Program-made: the position numbers and the translations under genes
Part shown: piece after piece, positions 1 to 7,716 of the stretch
Position numbering within the stretch: position 1 is the stretch's first letter
How the letters are laid out: each line of letters starts with the position of its first letter
The notes under the pieces: model-generated
The model's input: only the letters and a program-made list of their open reading frames with translations
Database searches by the model: none
Told to the model about the DNA's origin: nothing
Origin: Pseudonocardia alaniniphila
Lineage (GTDB): Bacteria > Actinomycetota > Actinomycetes > Mycobacteriales > Pseudonocardiaceae
Assembly: GCF_022524485.1 (NCBI RefSeq)
Contig: NZ_JAKXMK010000011.1
Location: 208,087 to 272,086 of the forward strand
DNA length: 64,000 bases
Direction of reading: 5' to 3'

Positions 1-1097
1 TCGCCTGCGTGCAGCAGCGAGTGGGTGGAGGGGGTGGCGTGGTCGCCGGTGACGGCCACGATGGCGCGCTCGGCGAGCGGGACCAGGCCGGCGAGGCCGC
101 GGTCGACGGCCTCGAGAACGTCCCGCTTGGCGTGGGGGAGCTTCGTGTGTCCCGCCTCGTCGGTGGCCTTGGTGTGGACGTGCACGAACCGCGCGCCTGC
201 CGTGATCAGCTCGGCGGCGGCCGTGAGCCGGGTCGCGAGATCCTCGGCGAGGTCGTCGACCGGGGCGAGGTGCCGCTGCGCCATGCCGAGCACCGTCGCC
301 AGCCCGCGGTAGAGCCGGGTGCTCGTGACCGCCGCGCCCGCGACGCCGTTCTGCTCCACGAACGTCGGGACGGCTCCGCGCACGCCGGACCACTTCGTCG
401 TGAGGACGTCGAGCGCGGGCAGTCCACGCGCGGCCCGGTCGGCGTTGACGGGGTTGCGGACCAGGCGCTCGCGGGCGATCCGGAGGATGCCGGTGAGATC
501 CCGGGCGGGGGCCTCACCGCCGGGGCTCGTGGCAACGGGCCGCAGCCACGGGTGGAACGTCTCGAAGAACGGGTCGGAGTCCGTGACGTCCGCGCACGTG
601 TGGCCCGCGAGGGTGAGCAGGGCCTCGCCCCGCCCGCCGAGGGGGCACAGCGCCGCACCCTCGCGGCCGAGCACGGGAGCGAGATCGCGCAACAGGGCCT
701 CGGCGTCCGTCGCGTCGGACGGTCCGGCGCGTCCCGTGATCCACAGCTTCTCGCCGTCGGCCCGGGACGTGCGCAGTGCGGCATGGGTGGTCGCGACGTC
801 CGGTTCGACGTCGAGGCCGGCACCGAGAGCTTCCAGCACAGCCCGGCCCACGAAGGGGACCGACGAGTAGCCGAACATCGCCCAGTGCGCGAGCTCCGAG
901 GTGGGCGCGCGTCCCCAGCCGAACGGGAGGTGCCATCCGCTGGCGCCGCGGCGGGCGAACGCGTCGAGGTTCGGGGTGGCGGCGGCTTCGGCAGGCGTAC
1001 GGCCTGCGAGCTCCGGGATCGGGCGGTCGCCCAGGCCGTCGAGAACGACGAGCACGATGGGCAGCCGGTCGTCGAGCACGCTCGGCTCACTGGTCAT
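1..1097 (-). CDS. apgM-like 2,3-bisphosphoglycerate-independent phosphoglycerate mutase (partial, 3' end outside window)
   Basis: The frame stays open from an ATG at 1097 to the window edge, about 365 codons, so the C-terminus is missing. The N-terminus reads IVLVVLDGLGDRP, the metal-binding start of the alkaline-phosphatase superfamily phosphomutases of the archaeal-type (apgM) group. A later stretch GDHATPSTHS matches the second metal-binding cluster of that family. The start codon overlaps the stop of the nucleotidyltransferase gene by 11 bases, so the two are translationally coupled. Known members interconvert 2- and 3-phosphoglycerate. Homologues in phosphonate antibiotic clusters act on phosphonate analogues. 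Which substrate applies here cannot be told from sequence. Confidence 0.8.
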   Translation of the reverse strand, partial: MTSEPSVLDDRLPIVLVVLDGLGDRPIPELAGRTPAEAAATPNLDAFARRGASGWHLPFGWGRAPTSELAHWAMFGYSSVPFVGRAVLEALGAGLDVEPDVATTHAALRTSRADGEKLWITGRAGPSDATDAEALLRDLAPVLGREGAALCPLGGRGEALLTLAGHTCADVTDSDPFFETFHPWLRPVATSPGGEAPARDLTGILRIARERLVRNPVNADRAARGLPALDVLTTKWSGVRGAVPTFVEQNGVAGAAVTSTRLYRGLATVLGMAQRHLAPVDDLAEDLATRLTAAAELITAGARFVHVHTKATDEAGHTKLPHAKRDVLEAVDRGLAGLVPLAERAIVAVTGDHATPSTHSLLHAG

Positions 1098-1629
1098 CGC
1101 GGGCTCCGTGCGCTGTGAGCAGCTCGCGCAGCAGGGGGACGGAAGCCGTCGTCACGAGCTCCTCCCACGCCTCGCCTGCGGCGAACCGCCTCCGGATCTC
1201 CGAGGCCGACACGTGCCCGGCCGGGTCGCCGTCGAGGAGCAGGACCTCGTAGCCGCCGTCGGCGAGCAGGCGTGCCTTGTGCCGTTCCCAGTCGCTGTAG
1301 GCGCGCACGACCTGGCGGGCCGCCTGCGGCACGTACTCGTGCCAGTGCTGGGGCCTGGTCAGGTCGAAGGGAACGACGGTCGACCGGCCGGTGAGGTCAC
1401 GTTCCGCGAGCGCGACGGCGAGCAGCCACGCCCGCTCGAAGTAGGTGAACGGGTTGGCCGACGCGCGGTGGCGGTGCTGCGACGTGGCCTCCTCGTGCCG
1501 CGCCCCGGGGTCGGGGTTGGTGACCGCCACGACCAGATGATCGGCGTCGCGGAGCGCGATCTCGAAGAGCTCGAGATGCTGGCGGTGCACCGGCTGGAAC
1601 CGCCCGGTGACACACACCAGGGCCGTCAA
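1087..1629 (-). CDS. NMNAT-like nucleotidyltransferase (NadM-type fold)
   Basis: 180 aa. The N-terminus GRFQPVHRQH (residues 9-18) is the nucleotide-binding HxGH signature of the nucleotidyltransferase alpha/beta-phosphodiesterase superfamily, with Gln in place of the usual Gly. Near residues 141-149, SASEIRRRF corresponds to the second signature ISSTxIR. The gene overlaps the upstream acyl-CoA dehydrogenase by 4 bases and the downstream apgM-like gene by 11 bases, so the three form one operon. True NadM enzymes make NAD from NMN and ATP. A cytidylyl- or adenylyltransferase acting on another phosphorylated or phosphonate substrate is an equally good reading because of the altered motif and the neighbours. 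Confidence 0.75.
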   Translation of the reverse strand: MTALVCVTGRFQPVHRQHLELFEIALRDADHLVVAVTNPDPGARHEEATSQHRHRASANPFTYFERAWLLAVALAERDLTGRSTVVPFDLTRPQHWHEYVPQAARQVVRAYSDWERHKARLLADGGYEVLLLDGDPAGHVSASEIRRRFAAGEAWEELVTTASVPLLRELLTAHGARDDQ

Positions 1630-2885
1630 CGCGGCTCCTCGGCCCGCGCCCGCAGCAGCCCTCTGGCGATGGCGTTGCGCTGGATCTCGACCGTGCCGGC
1701 CGGGATGCGGAGGTTGCGTGCGACGCGGAAGAGCTTCTCCTCGGGCGAGCCCTGCAGCAGCCCGGTGGCCCCTCGGACCTGGACGGCGTTGTCGGCGACC
1801 CGGAAGAACGCCTCGTCGTTGATCACCTTGACCAGGCTGATCAGCCGGGGCGCGTCCCGATGCAGCGGCATCGCGAACGGGCCCATCTCATCGAGCTCCG
1901 CCTGGGCGACGAGCGAGGTGGACCGCGCCTGGTAGATGTCGGCGTCCATGTTCGCGAGCAGGTGCTGCACGGCCTGCAGCTCGCCGATGGGCCGGCCCCC
2001 GGAGCGTCGGTCGCGGGCGTAGCGCAGCGACCGTTCGAGCAGCCAGTTGCCCCAGCCCGCGCACATCCCGCCGCGGCAGAGCCTCCGCCAGTTGATCCAC
2101 ATCATCGCCAGCCCGAAGCCGTCGCCGATCTCGCCGACGACGTTCTCCGCCGGAATCCGGACGTCGGTGAACTCCAGCTCACCGGTCAGTCCGTCGCCCA
2201 GCATCGTGGGGATGTCGGCCCCGCGACGGACGCCCGGCGCGTCGGCGTCGACCAGGAACATCGAGAGCGACCGGGTGCCTGCGCCAGGATCCGTCACGGC
2301 GACGACCTGGAGGACGTCCGCGAAGTGCGCGTTGGTGATCCAGGCCTTGTGTCCGTTCAGGATCCAGTCGCTGCCGTCGGGCCGGGCGTGGGTCGACATG
2401 GCGAGCACGTCGGATCCGACGTCCGGTTCGGTGTTGGCGAACGCCACGGTGATCTCGCCGGCGATCAGCGGCGCCAGGTAGCGCTCCCGGGCCTGCGGCG
2501 AACAGTGCTCCACGGCGGGGTTCGGCCCCTCGGTCCAGGCCAGCCCGGCCAGCCCGAGGCCGAGCCCTGCACGGCGGTAGACGAACTCCTCGACGTGGTG
2601 CATCTCGACGCGCGAGAAGCCGCCGCCACCGACCTCGGCGCTGGTGTGCGGCGCGTAGAGGCCGGCCTTGCCCGCTCGGCGCTGCACCTCGCGCCGCGCC
2701 TCCCACACCAGGGGATGCATTCGACCGGCCTCGTCGAGCCGGGGTTGCCAGGCCGAACCGACGTCCTGGCGGGCGAGCTCCTCCGCGAGCGGCGCGACGT
2801 CGTCGTCGAGGAAGTGCCCGAACCGTGCGGTGTAGTCCGCAACCCGGTGGCCCGGGGTGATGACGGCGTTGCCGCTCCGCGTCAT
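1626..2885 (-). CDS. acyl-CoA dehydrogenase family protein
   Basis: 419 aa from the second of two nearby ATGs (2891 and 2885). GAGGAG lies 9 bases before the 2885 codon but only 3 before the other. FAD-binding signatures are present: FANTEPDVGSD and NGHKAWITNAHF, and the C-terminal GTVEIQRNAIAR helix typical of the family. The catalytic Glu seen in medium-chain enzymes (Y-E-G-T) is replaced by Ala (P-A-G-T). The alternative Glu in the helix after GFGLAMM also seems absent (WINWRRL). It may therefore not be a standard dehydrogenase, or it may need a partner subunit. It is the first gene of the minus-strand operon and faces a TetR gene across a palindromic operator. Confidence 0.85.
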   Translation of the reverse strand: MTRSGNAVITPGHRVADYTARFGHFLDDDVAPLAEELARQDVGSAWQPRLDEAGRMHPLVWEARREVQRRAGKAGLYAPHTSAEVGGGGFSRVEMHHVEEFVYRRAGLGLGLAGLAWTEGPNPAVEHCSPQARERYLAPLIAGEITVAFANTEPDVGSDVLAMSTHARPDGSDWILNGHKAWITNAHFADVLQVVAVTDPGAGTRSLSMFLVDADAPGVRRGADIPTMLGDGLTGELEFTDVRIPAENVVGEIGDGFGLAMMWINWRRLCRGGMCAGWGNWLLERSLRYARDRRSGGRPIGELQAVQHLLANMDADIYQARSTSLVAQAELDEMGPFAMPLHRDAPRLISLVKVINDEAFFRVADNAVQVRGATGLLQGSPEEKLFRVARNLRIPAGTVEIQRNAIARGLLRARAEEPR

Positions 2886-2910
2886 CGACATGATCTCCTC
2901 ACCGGATTGT

Positions 2911-2928
2911 GAACAATGTTCATTGTTC
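2911..2928. promoter_or_regulatory. TetR-type operator (perfect inverted repeat)
   Basis: GAACAATG-TT-CATTGTTC is a perfect 8-bp inverted repeat with a 2-bp centre. It sits between the divergent acyl-CoA dehydrogenase and TetR genes, in a locally AT-rich patch. Size, symmetry and position fit the binding site of the adjacent TetR protein, which would repress both transcripts. Confidence 0.75.
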
Positions 2929-2979
2929 TGAACGCTATTCGCACGCTAGCTTCGCCGCAGCCGATACGGAAGGGGAGCC

Positions 2980-3603
2980 ATGGCGGAGACCACACGTGCC
3001 GACCGCCGCGGCGCGGTCGTCGAGGCGAAGCGGGCGATCATCCTCGAGGCGGCGCTGCGCGTCTTCACGACCGCAGGCCTGCGCGGCGCCAGCATGCGGG
3101 CGATCGCCAAGGAAGCCGGTTACGTGCCCGGCGCGATCTACGCCTATTTCCCCAGCAAGGAACACATCTACGCCGCCGCACTCGGCGAGTCGCTGACCAG
3201 GCTCCGTGCGGCCACCGAGGCCGCCGCCGCATCCGCCCACGATGCCCGCGGCCGCTTCGCCGCCGCGGGCCTCGCCTTCTTCGACTTCTACGACGCCCAC
3301 CCCCGTGACCTCGATCTGGGCTTCTACCTTCTCGGCGGCGGCATCGCGCCCCGCGGGCTCTCCGACGACCTCAACCGCGGACTCAACGCCGCGCTGCTCG
3401 CCACCCTGGATCCCGTTCGGCAGGCCGCGGGCGAGCTGAGCGCCGACACCGACCGCGCGACCGCCGCAACCGCCGACGTGTTCGCCCATGCCTCGGGGCT
3501 GCTCCTGCTCGCCCACACCCGGCGCCTGGACCTGTTCCGGCTCGACGCCCGCGAGCTGATGCGGCGCCATCTCGTACAGCTCGCCGGAAGCCTCACCTCC
3601 TGA
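2980..3603 (+). CDS. TetR/AcrR family transcriptional regulator
   Basis: 207 aa. The N-terminal helix-turn-helix spans about residues 15-60 (ILEAALRVFTTAGLRGASM, then AIAKEAGYVPGAIYAYFPSK), the standard TetR DNA-binding domain. The C-terminal ligand/dimer domain is generic. ATG start preceded by AGGGGAGCC. It diverges from the acyl-CoA dehydrogenase operon and shares the palindrome between them, so local autoregulatory repression is the simplest inference. The inducer may be an acyl-CoA, but nothing in the sequence proves it. Confidence 0.9.
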   Translation: MAETTRADRRGAVVEAKRAIILEAALRVFTTAGLRGASMRAIAKEAGYVPGAIYAYFPSKEHIYAAALGESLTRLRAATEAAAASAHDARGRFAAAGLAFFDFYDAHPRDLDLGFYLLGGGIAPRGLSDDLNRGLNAALLATLDPVRQAAGELSADTDRATAATADVFAHASGLLLLAHTRRLDLFRLDARELMRRHLVQLAGSLTS

Positions 3604-3726
3604 GCGTGCCGGGAGAGGGCTGTGAGCAGCGCATACAGTCCCCCGGCCGGGGCGTCGTGAAATTTTTCCCGGCGGGCCGAACCGATCGACGTGCCGCTGC
3701 GAACGAATGGTGTGAGGATTCCGCGG

Positions 3727-4398
3727 GTGGCAGATGTCGCCGACACACCGCGCGCGCCCGACCGCAACGGTCCCGGCGACGACGTGCCCTCCGTCGGTGA
3801 TGCCGCCAGCAGGTCCGACGAGGAGCTCGTGCGGTCCGTGGTGGACGGTGCCGAGTCCGGGCTGGCCGCGCTGTACGACCGCTACTGTCGGCGCGCCTAT
3901 TCCCTGGCCCGCCGGGTGTGCGTGGACGACGGGCTGGCCGAGGAGGTGGTGCAGGAGGTGTTCCTCGCCTTCTGGCGGGAGCCGCGGCGCTACGACCCCC
4001 GGCGCGGCAGCTTCGGCACGTGGATCCTTGCTGTCGTGCACCACAAATCGGTCGACGTGGTCCGGCGCGAAGTGGCGATCCGGCGGCGGACCGTGCCCGC
4101 TGCTGAGGAGGGCAAGGAGCGACCTGCGGACACGGGTCCGGGTGCGGACCACGGTGCGCTGCGGGCCGTCGAGGCGGGCCATGTCCGGGACGCGCTGAGC
4201 GCGCTACCACCCGACCAGCGCCAGGCACTCGCCCTGGCCTACTTCGGCGGATACACGCAGCGAGAGGTCGCCGCGATCACGGGTGTCCCGCTGGGCACGG
4301 TGAAGTCGCGGATGTTCAACGGGGTGCAGCGGTTGCGCAGCGCCCTCGGCCCCGTGCTGGGCGACGTCTCCGCCGATCTGCCTGGTGGTGCCAGATGA
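3727..4398 (+). CDS. sigK: ECF RNA polymerase sigma factor, SigK type
   Basis: 223 aa from GTG 3727, which has GAGG 9 bases upstream; an in-frame GTG at 3691 has no ribosome-binding site. Region 2 (DEELVRSVVDGAESGLAALYD through EEVVQEVFLAFWREPRRYD) and region 4 (LPPDQRQALALAYFGGYTQREVA, then GVPLGTVKSRM) are complete and separated by a short linker, as in ECF sigma factors. The stop overlaps the start of an RskA-type anti-sigma gene, and a fasciclin lipoprotein of the MPT70/MPT83 kind follows. These are the two hallmarks of the mycobacterial SigK locus. It should direct transcription of the surface-protein genes downstream and probably its own gene. Confidence 0.88.
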   Translation: MADVADTPRAPDRNGPGDDVPSVGDAASRSDEELVRSVVDGAESGLAALYDRYCRRAYSLARRVCVDDGLAEEVVQEVFLAFWREPRRYDPRRGSFGTWILAVVHHKSVDVVRREVAIRRRTVPAAEEGKERPADTGPGADHGALRAVEAGHVRDALSALPPDQRQALALAYFGGYTQREVAAITGVPLGTVKSRMFNGVQRLRSALGPVLGDVSADLPGGAR

Positions 4399-5237
4399 AT
4401 GCCCCCGGCCCTGACGAGCCGCGGTCCTGTCCGATGAACGATCAGGCAGTTGCCTGGGCGCTGCACGCGCTCGAACCCGACGAGGAGCAGGCGATGCGGA
4501 CCCACCTCCCGGGCTGCCGCTCCTGCCGGGACATGGTCCGGGAGACCGAGCTCATCATGGGCGAGCTGGGCGCGTCCGTGGAGCCTGCCGACCCTCCGGC
4601 CCGGCTACGCGAGAACATCCTCGCCGCGGCCGCTGAGACCCCCCAGGCGCGCCCCGTGGAGACCTCCGTCGCGGAGGAATCCGACTCAGGAGGCGCCGCA
4701 GCCGGGGGCGCGGTCGTCCCGCCGGCTCCCCGTGGCGGCGCGCGCTGGTGGATGGGCTCGCGCCGGCGTCTCGTCGCCGCGGCCGTTGCGGTGGTGGCGG
4801 TGCTCGGCGCCGCCGGCGGCCTGGTCGCGTACAACATGCAGGGGCCGCAGCGGGATGTTCAGATCGCGCAGCCCCAGACGCTGGACGGCCTCGTCGGCCA
4901 GCTGCAAGGGCCCGGCACCAGCCGCGCGACGCTCAGCACGAGCACGGGGGAGCCGGTCGCGGCCGTGCTCGTCAGCCCCTCGGAACGGACCGTGGTGACC
5001 GCCGGTCTGCCGCCGAACAACCGCACCGACACCACATACGTCGTCTGGGGCCTGGGAGCTGGTGACCCGCGACCGCTGGGCGCGTTCGACGTGCTCGCCC
5101 CGGGACCGGGCGTTCACGACGTCGGCGCAGTGGCCGCAGGCCCGCCGTTCTCCAGCTACGCGATCTCACTGGAGCCCGGTCGTTCCCTGCCCGCCACACC
5201 CACCACGGTCGTGGCCAGCGGAGCGGTGCAGACCTGA
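4395..5237 (+). CDS. rskA: RskA-type membrane anti-sigma factor
   Basis: 280 aa, overlapping the sigma gene by 4 bases (ATGA). The N-terminal cytoplasmic part carries a zinc-binding anti-sigma motif H37-x3-C41-x2-C44 (HLPGCRSC), followed by a disordered linker. One transmembrane helix lies at about residues 125-146, and the extracytoplasmic C-terminal domain matches RskA (conserved TTYVVWGLGAGDPRPLGAF). Family members bind their sigma factor and release it after regulated intramembrane proteolysis. An internal ATG at 4434 could also serve as start and would keep the zinc motif. Confidence 0.88.
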   Translation: MNAPGPDEPRSCPMNDQAVAWALHALEPDEEQAMRTHLPGCRSCRDMVRETELIMGELGASVEPADPPARLRENILAAAAETPQARPVETSVAEESDSGGAAAGGAVVPPAPRGGARWWMGSRRRLVAAAVAVVAVLGAAGGLVAYNMQGPQRDVQIAQPQTLDGLVGQLQGPGTSRATLSTSTGEPVAAVLVSPSERTVVTAGLPPNNRTDTTYVVWGLGAGDPRPLGAFDVLAPGPGVHDVGAVAAGPPFSSYAISLEPGRSLPATPTTVVASGAVQT

Positions 5238-5289
5238 CCAGCGGCGGGATCGGGCGAACCGGCCCGGCGCGCCGTACGAACGTCGTGGC

Positions 5290-6870
5290 ATGAGCGTTCC
5301 CACGCACCCGGCTCGTCCGTCGCCCGCGGGCATTCTGCACGTCGTGGCCGGAATGATCGGCGGGCTGGCCGTCGGTGCGGCGCTCGCCTCCGGGCATCTC
5401 GTGGCGGCGCTGATCTCGCCGTCGTCCTCGCCGTTCCTGGCGGTGGGTGACACGGTCATCCGGTTCTCCCCGCAGCCCCTCACCGAGTTCGCCAAGACGA
5501 CGTTCGGCACGGCCGACAAGCCGGTGCTTCTCGGCGGGATGGCGGTCGTGCTGGCGATCCTCGCCGTCCTCACGGGCCTGCTCGCCCGCAGGCGGGCGGC
5601 ACCCGGCGTGTCCGTGGTGGTCGTGCTCGGACTGCTCGGGTTGGGGGCGGTGATCCTCGCTCCGGCGTTCGCCCCGCGGGATCTGGTGGCTCCGTGCGTG
5701 GCGCTCGTGGTGGGTGTCGCGGTGTTCGGTGTGCTCCACGCGCTCGCGCGGCGCACCTGCTCCCGGACGGCGCAAGAGACCGGTCCGGGCCAGGTGTCGC
5801 GGCGGGCCGTGCTGGTCGGGACGTCGGCGGCGGTGGCCGTCGCATCGCTTGCTTCCGCCGGGGCGGGACAGTTCCTCGGACGCGGCGTGGAGGACTCCCG
5901 GCAGAGGGTGACCGAGCGTCTCGCGCGGCTGCGCCTTGCCGAGCGGGCCCCTGCCATCCCGCCCGGCTCGGCGTTCCCCGAGCTGGGCACCCCGACCTTC
6001 CTGACGCCGAACCGGGACTTCTACCGGATCGACGTCGCACTGCGGATCCCGGCGCAGCGGGCCGAGGACTGGGCGCTACGGATCCACGGCATGGTCGAGA
6101 ACGAGCTCACGCTCACCTTCGACGACCTGCTCGCCCGTCCGCTCGTCGAACGCACGATCACCATGACCTGCGTGTCCAACCCGGTCGGCGGCGATCTCGT
6201 CTCCACGGCGAACTTCATCGGGGTCGACCTGCGCCGCGTGCTGCTCGACGCAGGCGTCCGGCCCGGCGCCGACCAGGTATTCGCGACGAGCATCGACGGT
6301 TGGTACACCGGCACTCCCACGGACGTCGTTCTCGAAGAGGGGCGTGGCGCGCTGCTCGCGGTGGGGATGAACGGCGAGGCGCTCCCACCCGAGCACGGAT
6401 TCCCGGTCCGCATGGTTGTGCCCGGCCTCTACGGCTACGTCTCGGCCACGAAATGGCTGACCGACCTCGAACTCACCACATTCGGCGCCGAGTCCGGCTA
6501 CTGGCTGGAGCGCGGCTGGGCCCAGAAGGCGCCGATCAAGACCCAATGCCGCATCGACGTCCCGCGCGGCTTCGCGACGGTGCCGGCGGGACGGGTCACC
6601 GTCGCCGGAATCGCCTGGTCCCAGCCCACCGGCATCAGCCGGGTGGAGGTGCGCATGGACGGGGGCCCCTGGAAGGAGGCCGATCTCGCGAACGAGGTGA
6701 ACCCCCGGACCTGGCGAATGTGGCGCGCCGAATTCGAACTGGCTCCCGGTAGTCACACCGTGCAGACGCGAGCCACCGATCGGAACGGAAACACCCAGAC
6801 CGAGATGCGCGCCGACCCGATCCCGGACGGCGCATCCGGATGGCCGGCCACCATTTTCACCGTGACCTAG
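5290..6870 (+). CDS. membrane-anchored molybdopterin-dependent oxidoreductase (sulfite oxidase-like fold)
   Basis: 526 aa from ATG 5290; upstream codons in the same frame lie inside rskA. About four transmembrane helices occupy residues 15-160. A short RR-containing segment (SRRAVLVGTSAAVAV) then precedes the periplasmic part. The Moco domain carries the cofactor-ligating Cys294 in MTCVSNPVGG, then the ETTVFG-like region, and a C-terminal immunoglobulin-like dimerisation domain (GRVTVAGIAWSQPTGISRVEVR). The architecture matches actinobacterial integral membrane Moco oxidoreductases, whose substrate is mostly unknown. Its place between rskA and the fasciclin gene suggests SigK control. Moco synthesis genes occur about 30 kb away in the same window. 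Confidence 0.85.
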   Translation: MSVPTHPARPSPAGILHVVAGMIGGLAVGAALASGHLVAALISPSSSPFLAVGDTVIRFSPQPLTEFAKTTFGTADKPVLLGGMAVVLAILAVLTGLLARRRAAPGVSVVVVLGLLGLGAVILAPAFAPRDLVAPCVALVVGVAVFGVLHALARRTCSRTAQETGPGQVSRRAVLVGTSAAVAVASLASAGAGQFLGRGVEDSRQRVTERLARLRLAERAPAIPPGSAFPELGTPTFLTPNRDFYRIDVALRIPAQRAEDWALRIHGMVENELTLTFDDLLARPLVERTITMTCVSNPVGGDLVSTANFIGVDLRRVLLDAGVRPGADQVFATSIDGWYTGTPTDVVLEEGRGALLAVGMNGEALPPEHGFPVRMVVPGLYGYVSATKWLTDLELTTFGAESGYWLERGWAQKAPIKTQCRIDVPRGFATVPAGRVTVAGIAWSQPTGISRVEVRMDGGPWKEADLANEVNPRTWRMWRAEFELAPGSHTVQTRATDRNGNTQTEMRADPIPDGASGWPATIFTVT

Positions 6871-6982
6871 GCGCCCGTATTCCCGTCGGCAAGAAGTTGT
6901 CGGCGCCGGCGAACCGGAACCGTCCACGGATCGAATGCTCGACGAGCCCGGATGCACCGGGTCGAGTTCGAGGAGGAAAACC

Positions 6983-7657
6983 GTGCGAAAGCCCCAGCGA
7001 TTCGCTGCCGTCGGAATTCTGGCCGCTCTGACCGTGGCTCTGGCGGCCTGCGGTGGCTCCGAGCAGCCGGCTGCCGGCGGCGCGATGGCCGCCCCTCCCG
7101 CGCCGATGAGCGCCGCTCCTGCGGCCGCCGACGGCGTCACCACCAACGCCGACGTGTTCGGCCCGGCCTGCGGAAAGCTCCCGCAAGGTGACGCGCCCGG
7201 CTCGCTGAACAACATGGGCCCGCAGCCGGTGGCCAGCGCCGCGAGCACCAACCCGCTGCTGACCACCCTGGTCACCGCGGTCAAGGCCGTGCCCGGGCTG
7301 GCCGACACCCTGAACTCGCAGAAGGGCATCACCGTGTTCGCTCCGTACAACGGGGCGTTCGACGAGGCGAAGTCGGCCATGGGCGACGAGGCGTTCAGCG
7401 CGCTGCTGGCCGACCAGCAGCAGCTCGGCGGCCTGCTGTCCTACCACGTCGTCCCGAAGCGCTACGACGCCGAAGGCCTGGTCGCGGCCGGAAAGGTCAC
7501 CGAACTCGCAGGTGGCGACGTCACGATCGGTGGCACCGCCGCCGCGCCCACCGTCACCGACGGCCAGGGAAACACCGCGAACGTGCTGTGCGGCAACATC
7601 CCGACCTCGAACGCCACCGTGTTCGTGATCGACAAGGTGCTCATGCCGGCCGGCTGA
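6983..7657 (+). CDS. fasciclin-domain lipoprotein (MPT83/MPT70-like)
   Basis: 224 aa from GTG 6983, preceded by AGGAGGA. The signal peptide ends in a lipobox with Cys23 (VALAACGG), so the protein is lipid-anchored. A low-complexity Ala/Pro linker leads into a single fasciclin (FAS1) domain. FAS1 landmarks are visible: ITVFAPYNGAFDE and LLSYHVVPKRYD. Mycobacterial MPT83 has the same plan and is a major SigK-dependent antigen. Here it ends the sigK-rskA-Moco enzyme group, so the same regulation is inferred. Role: surface adhesion or cell-envelope interaction. Confidence 0.9.
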   Translation: MRKPQRFAAVGILAALTVALAACGGSEQPAAGGAMAAPPAPMSAAPAAADGVTTNADVFGPACGKLPQGDAPGSLNNMGPQPVASAASTNPLLTTLVTAVKAVPGLADTLNSQKGITVFAPYNGAFDEAKSAMGDEAFSALLADQQQLGGLLSYHVVPKRYDAEGLVAAGKVTELAGGDVTIGGTAAAPTVTDGQGNTANVLCGNIPTSNATVFVIDKVLMPAG

Positions 7658-7674
7658 CCCCTGCTGCCGGGCCC

Positions 7675-7690
7675 GGGGCGCCAGCGCCCC
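7675..7690. terminator. bidirectional hairpin terminator between convergent genes
   Basis: GGGGCGC-CA-GCGCCCC, a 7-bp perfect stem with a 2-base loop, lies between the fasciclin and aminotransferase genes that end toward each other. No long T-tract follows, as is usual in high-GC actinobacteria. Confidence 0.55.
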
Positions 7691-7716
7691 TGGTCTCGGG
7701 CAGTTCGTGTGGTGCG

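Noticed and set aside
206..1090. 294-residue minus-strand open frame in the apgM region
   Set aside because: Shifted frame of the apgM-like gene; its translation is Ser/Arg-rich with no motif.
5062..5289. N-terminal extension of the molybdopterin oxidoreductase
   Set aside because: Those codons are inside rskA in another frame; ATG 5290 gives the expected transmembrane start.
3664..6910. Shared SigK promoter upstream of sigK and the fasciclin gene
   Set aside because: TTCCCG-rich words occur in both regions, but their spacing to the next common word differs (34 against 30 bases), so no motif is claimed.
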